Counted from the stretch's first letter, positions 44,197-56,050 are shown. The stretch is 64,000 bases of DNA from Phytophthora sp. 'mugwort' (GCA_033558025.1 JAUCEF010000009.1:2542001-2606000), one strand, 5' to 3'. Numbers and translations are program-made. The notes: generated by a model from the sequence alone, not told the origin.

Positions 44197-44410
44197 TCCG
44201 ATAGCTTTGACGGGGCCACCCACGTGCAGGGCCTGTTCTGGTCATTATGCAAAACATGCATTTTGTATTTGCCTTGCTTATTGGTCCGTAGTGAACAGCG
44301 CGATCTTGCAGTCTTTGCCGTGTCGTCAAGTTTTTATTAGAATCCACGTTGCGAGAGCGTCTCCAGTGAGTTGCATGCGTCTCTTTGCATGAGATAATTT
44401 TGTTCAACCA

Positions 44411-46320
44411 GAAAATAAGTCCTGCACCAGAAAAATGGTCCTGCATGATCCTGGAATATAACCTGCAAATGACCTGCAGCTGAAAGCTAAATCCTACGGT
44501 TTAAAGTAATCTTCTAGTTTGCCGTATATCACGGATTGACATAACTGGGTAATTTCCAGATAGGTTACGCTAATGTGTAACCTAGGTTACAGTACCATCG
44601 CACTTGCAAATAGTATGCAGTATATTCTCCGATACATTATCGCAGGACCTTTGTTGCTGCCCAGTCACCCAAGATCGTGCTGTTGGATGTGCTCTCGAGC
44701 CATTACTGGCCACTGATGCGAGTTTGGATCGCTGCATTAGCATAGTCTCATTTCTTAATCTTCAGTTAAGCACTAGCACGTACTTCAACGGCTACAAGTA
44801 CATCGTGAACACGAAGCGTGGGCACACGACCTATTACCCGTGCTCAACGTACCGCTCTAGTTCCTGCAAGGGCAAGCTCACGTCAAGGTCCTCGAGGACG
44901 GTGGTACTCAAGTGCGTGAGACGAGGCGAGCATACATGCAAGGAAGTGACCGTCGCGTCGCGTCGTACTGCAGTGACGAGCTGAAGCAATTGCTAGGGGT
45001 CGTGGTCATTAGCTCCCCGGCCATCACCCCCGGGCGGCTTAGGGTCCGCGTGTCGCATCAGCTCGTCGCCAAGTACCCAGATGAAGCCATGAAGTCCATG
45101 AAGCAAGACGAGGCTCTCAACTTCATTCGCAAGCAAACTACCGGCGGTGACGTGTATCGTCAAATTGAGGCGTTTCCGACCGTCGAGGTGTCCGAGACGG
45201 ACGATCGCTCGTTCTTGCAGTTCAACCTGTTTTACGACAGCGGCGGCAAGAGACAGCGCATGATCGCCATGGTCATCCGGATCTGATCCGGCTGCTGAGG
45301 TACCCTGGTGCGCCTTGTTTTATCGACGCGACCTAAAGTATTACGCCAAAGCCGTTCCAACAGACGCTGGTCGTCGCGGTACACGACCCCACGTACGACG
45401 TGTACATCCCAGTATTGCTGGTCCTGTTGGAGCCCAAGGATGAGTGGACGTACTGGCATGCATTGCACTGGATCTGCGTACTGAGAAAGATGCATATGAC
45501 GCCGGGCAGTGTCACGTGCGACTTCGAGGCAGCCCTAATCACAGGTGTACGCGATCAATTTCCAACGACGCCGGTGATTGGCTGTTTATTCCATTGGAAG
45601 CATGCGATTCGCCGAAAATTGGTCGACTTTCGATTTCCAGCCAATCAGATAGCAGATGCTATGGCTCCTGGCGTTCTGGACGTCCTGACCGTTATTGCGA
45701 TTGACGAGATAAAGTGCGAGGGAATCCCGTACGTAATGTCCCTGGTCTGCAAGGAGGGAACCGCCCGCTTGTGGACTCAACTTTGGACGTACTTCACGCG
45801 CACCTGGATGGTGATGTATCCGCCATCGCTGTGGAATGTCCACATCTACGTCGCCACGGAGAAAGAGATACAAGACCGGACCAACAACCCCCTAGAGAGC
45901 TATAACCGCCGGGCTAAGCAGGCGTTTGGGTCGCATGCGACGCTGATTGTCTTCATCGAGAAAGCAAAGGAAGCGGCGGGTCGTTTTCTGCAGCTAATGG
46001 ACGATATCTCGATGAATCGCTGCCCAGCACCCCCTCACGCTGACCCTGTCACGCTGACGATTCCGGCATCGTACACAGCATTTAGAACGCCAAAGCGCCG
46101 CAAAGGCAATCAATAAGTACCACCAGGTTTGTCAAGGCAATACACTGCGCTTCTTTCCCTGTGGAAATCTATTGTCTTATTGTGTCCTGCAGCAGGTCAT
46201 GCAAAAACATCGAGCTCAGCGATTTGTAATATGTTCTGCACCAGGTCCTTAACCATGCGGACAGATCCTGCAAATGGTCTTGCACTTGCAGGACATTATG
46301 TCTGATGCAGGACGTACTTT
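44411..46320 (+). mobile_element. FLYWCH-MULE with GTCCTGCA-rich terminal repeats
   Basis: The left end contains GTCCTGCACCAGAAAAATGG then TCCTGCATGATCCTGG from 44419. The right end, in reverse complement from about 46313, contains GTCCTGCATCAGACATAATG then TCCTGCAAGTGC. The arms are inverted copies with a few differences, and similarity extends outward through CAGAAA(A/G)TA. The octamer (T)CCTGCA and close variants recur many times in both subterminal zones (44419-44480, 46180-46313). No convincing 9-bp target duplication was found. A transposase relic lies between the arms. Confidence 0.65.
44760..46116 (+). pseudogene. MULE transposase with FLYWCH finger, frameshifted
   Basis: The N-terminal FLYWCH-type zinc finger reads STYFNGYKYIVNTKRGHTTY, YPCSTYRSSSCKGKLT and GEHTC (about 44773-44940). 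After a frame change near 44970 comes YCSDELKQLLGVVVISSPAI with VSHQLVAKYP. The catalytic core is CFIDAT (first Asp, about 45319, followed by an in-frame TAA), VAVHDPTYDVYIPVLLVLLE, then a 238-codon open run with SVTCDFEAALITGVRDQF (second Asp), IGCLFHWKHAIRRKL and DRTNNPLESYNRR near the end. Two frameshifts plus the stop after FIDAT inactivate it. The last 700 bases are remarkably intact. Confidence 0.82.
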
Positions 46321-46957
46321 CTGACTGCATTCATTCCTTCGCTTTGAATCCCTGAAACCCTGGATTGTCTAGCGGGAGGCTGCAGCGGCTGAAGGCTTCG
46401 CAATCCGAAACCTTTCAAAGCCGTGCATGAACTGCATTGAAATAGATGGCGGCAACTTGTCCATAACGCTAACTACACCATCCACGATCCATTTTCGATA
46501 TGACACCCGTCGTCCAAGCTGTACCGGTATCATGCTAGACGCAAGTATCCAAATTCAAGTTGTTTTGACTATTGAAGGCTGAAACTAAAAAAAAAGAAAA
46601 GGCGTTTTTAATGGATTACATATATAAATCAAACTTCAAAAGGTATCGAGTTTCAGCCGTCTCGATCCCGCCTTTATTTTAATACCTTGCGTCAACCGAT
46701 TTGTGACTATTAAAATAGTCATAAATCGAGGCATCTTGTTGACAAGGTGACCTTGCTGGAGGTGGTGATTGTCGATGGTCACCGTCATGGCGATTTCAGC
46801 CACAACACCGAGATTGCCCTGCAGAGAGGGACGGGTTGGCGTGGCACATCCGATACTGTAGTACATTATCTGACATACGGAGCTGGACGAATCCAATTAA
46901 ATGAATGATAATCCGCATGTACTATTATTGCATCTTCTTGGTGGGTGGGTGGGTGGG
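46321..46957. other. Intergenic; (TGGG)n tract at right end
   Basis: No gene recognised; an 86-codon minus-strand frame (46636-46896) has no motif. GGTGGGTGGGTGGGTGGGT at 46940-46958 has five closely spaced G-runs and could fold as a G-quadruplex. Confidence 0.45.
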
Positions 46958-47275
46958 TTAGTGGCGAAGGAGCCTTTTCCGATGCGACACCTTCGCGGCT
47001 GTCGCTGAGCTATGCATAACGCTGCGCCTCGCTGCCTTCAGAGACTCTCTGAAGGCACGCACAGTCCTACCGTCCGCGATGCGCCGCCCGATCCCTCCGA
47101 TCCAAATCCACCCCCAAAGGCATACGAAAAAAACCAACAATTGCTCACGATGGTCCTGGAACCTGTGTAACGCTTGCTGCAGCGCATGCACCTGCAATAA
47201 TTTTTACGCACAAGCGAGATTGTCTGCTTAAGCTTTATAACATTGCCTCCCCCCTACATGTACCTGCACCCCCAT
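46958..47275 (-). CDS. Putative small single-pass membrane protein with 12-nt first exon
   Basis: The main frame (47191-46958) lacks an N-terminal ATG but is preceded by a good acceptor (TTATTGCAG). Upstream, ATGGGGGTGCAG (47275-47264) followed by GTACATG would supply a 12-nt first exon with a GTACAT donor and a 72-bp intron, giving 81 aa. The protein would read MGVQ-VHALQQALHRFQDHREQ, then a hydrophobic span LLVFFVCLWGWIWIGGIG and a basic C-terminus (RRIADGRTVRAFRESLKAAR, ending KVSHRKRLLRH). The positive-inside pattern fits a small tail-anchored or mitochondrial membrane protein. I do not recognise the family, and the model rests on splice patterns alone. Confidence 0.38.
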
Positions 47276-47908
47276 AGTAACTGCATACTAGATAATACAT
47301 GTTTATGCGGCCTGGACAAGTGCAGCTAAAATACCACAGGCTACTGTGATTCACAACACAAAATATTTGAACTGAGCTATTTGAAAGCAACAGTATGCAG
47401 GGATTAACAGTAGAGGGCCAATTAGCTGCGTGTAGTACTGCTAAATAGTGATAAGCCGAATACTAAGTAGCTCCAGCGAGGTTTAGTACACCATTGCACG
47501 GCGTTATTCACAGCGCCAACAATCAAATTCAAAATGTGTCGTTTGCGTCTTTATATTACTATTAAATCATATTAGTCGTTTGTGTTATACGTTAGTACTA
47601 ACATTATATTAATCGTTTGTGTCTGTTAATATTAATGCTAAACTCTCTAACAACTTCAACCGTGATCCAGCAATTACCGGCTCGCATCTTTCCTCCAAAA
47701 GGGCACGAGTTTGTGTATGATACACATACTGTTGGAATTCATATCGGAGTCATGATCACGTTAAAGAATGATGTCTACAAGACCCAGCTCAACTGATTTA
47801 ACCGCAGCAGCGACAAGGTCGTGTAGTAAGGGTAGATGACTTGGGTCTTCGCATATGAAGCGGCTAAAGCCCTCGTATATATTTGTTCTCGACAGCACAC
47901 CAACTAAT
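47276..47908. other. Intergenic, AT-rich
   Basis: No gene. A diverged direct repeat occurs at 47566-47640 (ATATTAGTCGTTTGTGTTA and ATATTAATCGTTTGTGTCT). Confidence 0.4.
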
Positions 47909-48836
47909 CTAGGAAGTTGCGAGGTCATACAGACATACACAGTGTATCCTCCTTTGCCGTTTCACAGCATCCGGGCGGTAATCCAATCGAGAATGCATAT
48001 GAAATGGCTCATTCATATTCTGGGCGACTTGGAACAAGGTTACCCACAGCGGAAGCGCAATCTGCGCCTTCCTCACCAGTTTCTGTCTGTCTGGGTGACT
48101 CGGTGTGGAACGCGGTGACCCACACACGAAGCGCCTCGAGTGTCTTCCACGCCTGTTTCAGTCTGGGTGACCCGGTATGGACCTAGGTTACCCACCTGGT
48201 CGGTGCCTCCGGGCTCCGCCACTCTTGAAGCCTTGGCCGCTGATCTAGATTCCGACGGGGGGGTCGAGGGCTATCCTTTACGGACTGCCGCACTCGACCA
48301 GGTGCAGCTTCTGCTGCCACCGCCTCTAGGGAGTCGCTCAATACGTCGGCGGCTCCCAAACATCCACTGGGTGCTCCTGCATCCCGGCGCCCCTTTCGGA
48401 CTCCCAGTTCCTGGCAGAGGTGGGAACATGACTCGCCAATGCACTCCCAGTAACTGCGGGCCGGCTGGCCCTGATGGCATTGTTTCGCCAATCGATTCAT
48501 GGCTCATGTTTCACCAGCCAGTAAACTGCTCCATGCTGTCGAAGTCCTCGAACTTCACAGCTAGATTCACATGGACCTTGGAAACGGTAACTACCGTTCC
48601 GTCGGCCAGTTGTACCGACACTGTCCTGTTGCCTTGCTTTCTCGTAAAGCATCGGCCAACTTGTTGCTGTTCTCCGCAACAGTCTGGCGGCGTGCGAAGT
48701 TCTTCGACGCCCCAGAGTCTATCAAGACTCGGAAGGGATGGGTATATCCCCGTACACTTACGTGTATCACTAGCAGCCGAATGCTAACCCTTCTTCGATT
48801 CGAGAGTGCAAATACTCTCAGGGGCTAAGACGCCAT
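47909..48836 (-). pseudogene. Gypsy protease fragment
   Basis: Read on the minus strand from about 48740: FRVLIDSGASKNFARRQTVA then ENSNKLADALRESKATGQ, with the retropepsin D-S-G triad. After a one-base shift come VQLADGTVVTVSKVHVNLAV, KFEDFDSMEQFTGW and LVKHEP-stop-IDWR. This is the protease segment of a second, different gypsy family from the one at 30-38 kb. Between FDSMEQF and GWLVKHEP about 15-20 residues present in intact relatives seem deleted. Sequence on to 47909 continues without recognisable domains. Confidence 0.7.
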
Positions 48837-49631
48837 GGTGCGCGCCGCCCACCACCACTGATGAAGACTTAGATCTTCCTCAGTAGGGCGCTCCGCTCCT
48901 ACTGGTGTCCTGCGTTCCCCTGCCCATGGGGTCGCGGCCTTTGCCGAACAAATAGGGGAACAAGGTATGGAAAGTTGCATCAGCACTCTCAGAACATTGA
49001 TGTTTCACGGTGTTTCCGTGGGTGTGGTGGAAAAAAAGAGTAAGCTACAAGATTCTCGACCGAAGTTCGTCGACTGCGCTCCAGAACGCGAGTTCTCAAC
49101 AGGGTATTTTGTTGTGATCCCTTTGCAGACTTGTACCGATAACAAACGAGCCTAAAGGCAGCAAGTCCTGCACCACAATGAATTCAGCGAATGGAGGAGA
49201 TCTGAGATTATATGTAGTAGTCAATTTAGTAGTTATATTAGTACTATTTTTACGAACGAGTTTTTGAGGGAGTTAACAGAACTAAGGCTAATATCCTAAC
49301 AAACACCTTGTCATCTTTAGTAGTAGTACTACTCGCTAATTGTATCAAAATCTGTCTGTACCGATTAGCTGATACAGCCTGCTATCCTAAGGCGGCTGAT
49401 AGATGAATAACATTGTCTCTCCTCCAAACTTGATCATAGTATGGTGCATATTAGCCAATCCGATTCTTCTCCGATTCGTTTTAGCCAATCTAAAACAGTT
49501 TCAAAGTTTTTGACGAGTCAAATCGCTTCATTTTGTTCAGTTTCATCCAACAACGCGAATAGAGGTTGCAGTCGGAAGCAGAGCGATTCCGACGTATCTG
49601 GTCGGAGCTGATGCCCAGCTATGTGTATCGT
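48837..49631. other. Intergenic; palindromic TAGTAG cluster
   Basis: No gene. AGTAGTACTACT, a perfect 12-bp palindrome, lies at about 49321-49332, with other TAGTAG tracts near 49215-49245. Confidence 0.4.
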
Positions 49632-51724
49632 GCTACAAAGGTGTGGTATGCCACGTATCACTCGCATATTTGCCGCCTCTCCGATCCATAACGATAAACC
49701 TGAACGACTTAAAGTCCGTCACCACCAAGCGCGAGCGAGCGACTGTCATGAAGGCGTTAGAGCGCTTCCTCTCCGCTGAGAGCACGAGCATGGAGCATGT
49801 TAGGGCTTTGTCGTCGCGGACCCAAGTCGCGCAGGCGGTATTCCAGTGACGCTGATGGACAAGTTTGGCGTGTACCTGGCATTTCACGCAGGAGCGCGGG
49901 GGCAGCACCTGTCGCGCATCCCGTCGCTCAATACTTCCGCCAGATGAAGTGCTGGCTCCTGGACGAGTATCCTGTCCAAGGCGGCACTGTTGCACGGCAG
50001 CTGCTGAGCATGGGACGCACGCTTGAGCAGCACTGCATCAAGCGCGAAAAAAAGTGGTGGATTTGTCAAGAAGGCGGTTGCATGCACGAAGGAGGATCTC
50101 AAGAAGATGACAAGGTATCTATATGCAACGGCTAGCTGTGCTTCGGACTACCAAGATGTAGCTATGTTATGCCTTTTGTGGTACCTCTTTGGCCGCTCTT
50201 CGGACCTGACCTTCGTTCGGACGCAGCAGCCCTCCATAGGTGCTGGCGGCGTGTTCTTCATCCGCTTTATTCGCATGAAGACGTCCGACGAGCAGGCACT
50301 GTCGCTCTTCCCCGATGCTGACTTCGCGACTTGTCCGCTGCTGGCGCTGGCTTTGATCACGCAGGAGTCGCCATGCGCAGCGCTCCTCAACCACTTGCCA
50401 GTGCAGTTGAAAGATGTCCCCGTTGAGCTGATGACTCCATCCCGTTGCTGCACCTGCTTGGGGACACCGGCACCCTGGGTTCTTCTCAGGCGTCGGCGAG
50501 AAGCAGCACAGTCCACACGACGCCGACGGTTGGTATCCACGCTCTTGTCACCCGCTTGTCCGATCGTGTCGCTGGACCCGCTGGAGTCGAAGAGCCGCCA
50601 ACCTCTCATTCGTTTCGACGCGGCGGTGCCCAATATGCCAACGCGTGCTCGGAGCTGACGGCACAATGGATCTTCGATCGTGGAGCTTGGAACTTGACCA
50701 CGACGAACAAAGACTTCGCTTACGTCTTCAATACTCCGAAAGAAGACCATCAAGTCGCGAAGGTACTGAGCGGAATGGCGCCAAAGCAATTCTCTGTTCT
50801 TCTGTCGCTGGAAGTCTTCGACTCGGTAACACAAGAACAGATTAGGGAGGTTAGCCACAAGTTCTTCAACGTAAGTCATGCGTTGGGTAACAAGGCCTTC
50901 AACATTTGCGCTTCTGTGAGAGACATGCTGACAGCAACCATCATCCTCCACTACCCGTCGCTGATGAAGACCAACGCGCAAGGGCCAGCGATAACGACGC
51001 TCCAGCGCTGCACCGAGGCCTCTCGTGTGACCACGTCGAACCTGCTTGCTTGGTCACAGCAACTCACGAGGTCTGCTGCTTCCGCTCACACCACCGCGGA
51101 CGACCTGACGGAAGGAAACATGAAAGCCAAAGTTGCGTTCGATCATCAGACTGGATTGATAGAAAGGTTAATCCAGGCCAACAGTCGCCTCGAGGCTCGA
51201 GTCAACTTGCTAGAAGCTACAAGTATCAACACTGGAGCACGTCAGCACACCGTGGTGAGCAAGCAAAGCGACTAAGAGATGGAGATGAAAACGTACTAAT
51301 GAAGCGCCGACGCCAATCGAAGACGATACCTCTCGTCCACATCTGGTTTGCGTGGTACACGGCAGTTCCGCATAGATGGATGAGTACTAACAAGCACAAG
51401 AAGTCGGATGCCAAGCAGCTCGTGGACTTCATGAAGCTCTTCATTGAAGACGGATAGAAGCGCTCGACGAGTCGTCACCGAGCTATAAGGATAACGTCCG
51501 CCATCTAGCTTGGAGAGCTAGAGTCAAACAAAGTCGTGGCGTACCTCCGCGCGCGTAACGTACCGTCAACGGGATCTAACGCTCTGCTCAAGGAGCTTCG
51601 TCGTCTGCATCTCGAGGGAAGCCTCAACGACCTTATCAGCGCCTACCACCAACGTCTTGCAATCGATAGAGTTGTAGACTCCGCGCCACTCCATCAACAA
51701 CGCGCACTCAGGCCGCTTCTATAA
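49632..51724 (+). pseudogene. Crypton tyrosine recombinase, frameshifted
   Basis: Open pieces follow a Crypton-type recombinase: LMDKFGVYLAFHAGARGQHL (about 49855), YFRQMKCWLLDEYPVQGGTV (49929-49990), KKMTRYLYATASCASDYQDV, AMLCLLWYLFGRSSDLTFVR with the first catalytic Arg region (50110-50222), FFIRFIRMKTSDEQ, and after a one-base loss near 50435 PLLHLLGDTG and SHSFRRGGAQYANACSELTA with H-x-x-R and later catalytic residues (50600-50660). IWFAWYTAVPHRWMSTNKHK near 51340-51400 is the GCR1_C-like DNA-binding domain typical of Cryptons. The tail LRARNVPSTGSNALLKELRR runs to 51724. At least four frame breaks make it inactive as assembled. Confidence 0.82.
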
Positions 51725-51831
51725 TACAACACGTCATACTACCCTATCCTTGTGGCCGGTGCTTCCGTAGATGTCGTTCGCTTGGAGGTCTGCCACAGTC
51801 AATGGAGTATAGAGAAACATATAGTTTACCG

Positions 51832-51895
51832 GTGGGTGGAATCGAACCACCTCTTTCCCTTTCGGGAGCTCTTCCATTGAGTTACATCGGTGTGT
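51832..51895 (-). repeat. tRNA-derived SINE head
   Basis: On the minus strand the sequence holds an A-box-like TAACTCAATGGAAGAG and a B-box GGTTCGATTCC 25-30 bp apart, with a perfect T-stem (GGTGG-TTCGATT-CCACC). The anticodon arm is too short for a functional tRNA and the acceptor stem does not pair, so this is a tRNA-related internal Pol III promoter, as in SINEs. A (GT)n and poly-G tract (about 51888-51918) lies just upstream on that strand. Confidence 0.6.
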
Positions 51896-52401
51896 GTGTT
51901 TGTGTGTGTGGGGGGGGGTTAGACAACAACATCGCAGGGGATACTCAGCTGGAGGATCAACGGGGAATTAACGACCACGGTACTTTATGGAAGCGTCAAC
52001 CCTCTTAGAAGTGCCATGAGCACAACACCTCAATTCACCAGGCCAGGTAGTCAATCGATCACTAAGGTCGCTGGGCAAAATGGCGCTGTCAAAATTGCAC
52101 GTGCGCCGCTCATTTACAAGATGTAATTACGCCAGCCACCTATCAATGAGCCAATCATTTAAGAGGGGACTTTTTGCGGGCTGTATGTCATTTTACGAAA
52201 GCCTCCACAACTTGGTGCGATATATGGTCGGATGCTAGTCGGAAATGCGGCGACGGTCGAAGTCGTCATGATATGGTACGGAGTCTTTCTTCGTAACATG
52301 TAAAAAAGGTTAGGCGAAACTAAGCAACATATGAAAAATGTTAATTTATAAAAAAATTACTAGTTTATAAACAATAGTGAGTATCGCGCCGAATACCCGC
52401 C
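51896..52401. other. Intergenic, no gene
   Basis: GT microsatellite and a 9-base G-run at the left edge; otherwise nothing recognised. Confidence 0.45.
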
Positions 52402-53948
52402 ACAGCAGTTAGCCGAGTAGTTACATCATTTAAACCTTTGCCCGGCCCTAGTTGGCTAGGCGCCAAGCGAAGTTGTCATGAATGTTCGTGGAAAAATAGT
52501 TATAGCGATGGAGCGATTCCCGCTGGATTTTTGTGTGTCACAAACTCAAATTTAGTGCGCTCGAATATATTTGGGAAATTATGCGTCCACCCGCAGCCGA
52601 TTTGTTTCCGCACTCAGCAATCATGAACACCAACGAGTTGGACGATGAAGACGGGAGCACACTCCTCGTTCTGATGCTAGCGCTTGCTGCCGAAGGCCAA
52701 CGCAAGACGATCAAGCGCCAGCGTGGGCAGTCAGGCTTGAACCGAGATAGATCTTCATCCAGAACCACGTCATGGAACACGTGGGAAGCGAAATATGCAG
52801 CAGGAAACGACAAAGCGTTCATCCTCACGATCAGCTTCGACGTCAGTTGCTTTTACTACTTGCTATCATACTTTGAAACACGGGAGCCACCTGTAGGCTT
52901 CTTATTAGTTAATGAGCGCTTGGTATTTCCTCTTGATGGATAACGCATCTCGCTGCATCCTCCCATTTTCGGTCGCATACGTATCCTACTACTTCCCCTG
53001 TACCGTAACCCAACCGTTCGAACCTGCCGGCGTGACTTCATGGGTCAAGTCCAAGATGACATCAACGTCGCCTGCCGAGCAGTTCTCAGAGCTGTGTGCT
53101 CTCCCACGCCTAGGCATGCCTCTCTTCTTCGAGCGATATTTCGTGTCTGTATGGTTGAGCGGTGGCCGAAAATGTTGCAGTGAGCGCGCTGAGTGCGCGT
53201 TGAAGTGCCGATCGAGTGCGGAAAGCGCCCATTCTGTTCGATAGGCTTCTCTCAGATATATGCGCTTCGATGAGTCCATGCGTCCCAAACTCAGATTTCA
53301 AATCTACACGAGGGGGTACCCCCCCCCCCCTCGGGTAGATTCTAAATCTGAAACGCTCTCAACGGTTTGATGAACAAAAAATGGACCGGCAATGCAAGTT
53401 TGCGATTTGATTTTGTGTTTAGGACACACAAAAAGCCTGCGGGAATCGCTCCAATATTTAACATAAGTAAAACCATTTATTGCGCGTCGCGACGTTGGCG
53501 CCTGAGTCGTCATAGAAAAGGTACAAGTAGCCCTCGAACGCCTTCCTGATGCCCGGCGGGCCTTTGTGGACCTCTCCCCCACCACGAGGGAAATTCTCCA
53601 CAGGGCCAGTCCTCACTAGGTACGGCGGCGCTCTTCGGGAGTGGGCGGGGGGGTTGCTGGTTGAAAGAAGAGGCTTGCGAGGGCATCTTCGCTGTCGATG
53701 GAAGTTAGAATTGAGAGCCATCCCCCAGTCCCCGGAGCGTTTGGCGCGCGCGCCAACCCGAGAAAAAAGTTATAACATCATCGTCTACACACCAACTTTG
53801 GTTGAGTATTAGGCAACTTTGATTGCAGTAAGAGTTTTACCTGGGGTAAATATTGCTAAAATTACGGTCCACGAACATTCGTGACAAGTTTGATTGGCGT
53901 CTTAAGTTAGCCAACCATGACCGGGAAAACGTGTAGTACAGCAGTTAG
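52402..53948. mobile_element. Nested inverted-repeat element with 11-bp flanking repeat
   Basis: The outer arms are about 50 bp. The left arm (52441-52491) starts CCCGGCCCTAGTTGGCTAG and ends TGTCATGAATGTTCGTGG. The right arm, in reverse complement from 53925, starts CCCGGTCATGGTTGGCTAA and ends TGTCACGAATGTTCGTGG. ACAGCAGTTAG occurs directly outside at 52402-52412 and 53938-53948, a likely target duplication. A second inverted pair lies within: GGAGCGATTCCCGC then TTTTTGTGTGTC at 52510 and, inverted, ending at 53452. Between them, plus-strand pieces (LTISFDVSCFYYLLSYFE, about 52830) resemble the N-terminal region of PIF/Harbinger transposases. Either one element inserted close to another's end, or the arms are compound. 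Confidence 0.55.
53292..53350. repeat. Imperfect long hairpin
   Basis: CAGATTTCAAATCTAC (53292-53307) pairs with GTAGATTCTAAATCTG (53335-53350) with two mismatches, and the GAGGGGGTACCCCC centre pairs further. It lies inside the nested inverted-repeat element near its inner right end. Confidence 0.6.
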
Positions 53949-56050
53949 ATCACCGATACACAACCACTCCATTGCTCATTAGGGGGTAACCGCCCGCTGA
54001 ACTGCTACAGCCATGGTAAAGGCGCAGCACCACTGTACAAATCATTAATGTCAGGTAGCCGGTTAGTCGAGTACAGTCGACCAACTCTCGCCAAAGCAGA
54101 GGACCAATTTTCCATTTCCATTCGAATCCTTCGACGATCCGGAGGGACACGTTCAACACATGCTTCATACCATTAACATACAAGACCTTTTCGTTGTGAC
54201 ATGAACAAATCAATTTGTTTCACTGTGCTATCATTTACACACACAAAAAGGTTTGGTAGTAGTAATAAATTTGATCTAGTAGTGCTTCTACTACTACTAG
54301 CCAATTCTAAAAATATGGTAAAAAAAACTACTATAACTAGAAAATGAGCGATGGCCCTGGTAGCATCACTTGTAGTAATATTACTAGTAAACTACTAGCG
54401 ATACTAATCTTGTGCTGCCGTTTGCTTCCTGAGCTATAGGCTGTTTTGCCGCAGTATCGGATGTCGATGTTCCCACTTGTTTTCGGTCCTTGTACACAGC
54501 GGACTCAACACAAATGAACCTGTCGAAAAAAAAATGCGTGCTTGCAACGCCATCCAGCAACACCCCCCCCCGTGCAGGTTTGGGGATGGAGGGATACTTC
54601 TCGCCGCCGTGCGCGGCAAACATGGCAAACGTTGTCTTTTCATGACTTTTGCCAAGTCGACAAGGAGGCCGAGCCGCCCCTCGAATAACGAATTCGCATT
54701 CATGTTCATCGCAACACCAGCAGTTCTCTCCTCGGCCGATTGAGAAACTTCGCCCCTGTATACTAAATGTGCTCGTTGTCAAACAGCTGTTGAACACCCC
54801 GCGTTGCGAAAGCCGCTTCTTCATCTCCCTGCTACAACGCTTTATAGAAACTCTGCTTGATGCGCGTTTTCTCTCCTCCGGAAACTTATCAGTGGTTGTC
54901 TCTGCTATGTCCGGGATACGCAGGAAATTTATTTGCCGCTGGCTTTGGCAAGAGGTACTGCCATGGAAAATGGTATTGGCGGCTTTGGTAGGAAATAAAC
55001 AAATCCAGATGAAACGGCACAAATCAAGAGCAACAATCGAAAGTCAAGAGTGGTTAGGTTAATATTAAGCACACTTCTAAAATACTACAGCATGATCGTC
55101 ATATCCCCCGACTGGTTGGTATCCCTCCCTCTCAGCTTTTCCTCCAGCCCAGTCTCGTCACCGGCGTTGCCGCCGAATGCCTCACCACTGCCGAAGGGCC
55201 TCCCCCGCCACCACCTTTACATTCAGTACCCACAGTGAGGTTGAGTAATTGCTATGCAAAGTGCTGCCACTTTCGTGGTCTAGACGGCACATGACGCGAG
55301 AAGGCAGATTGCGTCTAAATAAAGTCTGACCTTGGGGACGCCGTCGCGACTATTAGTCAATCAGGAAAGTTCATCAGTGGATATGTGATTGCTCGATTGG
55401 ATTTTGGGGTGATTCTTCTGGAGATCCGTGGCTTCTCTACATTTCCCACGAGCTTTCTGGAGATTTGGGAGGCTTTCTGGATTTATAGATGATTTTTCTG
55501 AATTTGTGTTAGCTGCCTCCTGTGGTAATTGCACAGGGAAGTGCTGATCTAAATCAAATATCATTTAAGTTCAACTGAATTCGCGGAAACACCTCGTTGG
55601 TATCGCTTCCAAGCAGTACGCTGAAAACGTGTAGGAATGCATACGAACTGATGCCGCATATAGCAGATCGCACATCGCGAACGAGAGCATGGTCACAGAT
55701 TAAGGCCCCACTACTGTTAGTCCAGCTATTCGCTGCATGCTTGCATGTATCTGAACCACTACCCCCATTGGACGTATGCAATAAAGGTCAAACGTCCGTC
55801 GCACTCATTGGCGCGTCTGCATCATGAAAAACGCCGGGAATGCCATGTAATTGATTATTGTTCGCCGTAACAACCTGTAATAGATGTCACTCGACCGTCA
55901 ACGCTGATCTGAGCTGCCAAATGCGGCAGTTTATGAAACTTTTGGGATTTAGTATGGCGCGATTTGCTCGAATAAAAAAACTTGTTCAGAGCGCACAACT
56001 TATGAATATCCTCCATCCTCTGAAGATGATTTACCTTCAGTTACCACTAT
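53949..56050. other. Repeat-rich, no convincing gene
   Basis: Contains (TAGTAG)n-type tracts and palindromes (AGTAATATTACT about 54363-54374) at 54245-54420. A long open minus-strand frame (54384-55022, 212 codons) starts only at a TTG and has no motif. A diverged TTCTGGAGAT repeat array lies at about 55415-55505. None of these supports a gene call. Confidence 0.4.

Noticed and set aside
54384..55022. 212-codon open minus-strand frame
   Set aside because: It begins only at TTG, has no motif, and overlaps similar-length frames on the other strand; not enough to call a gene.
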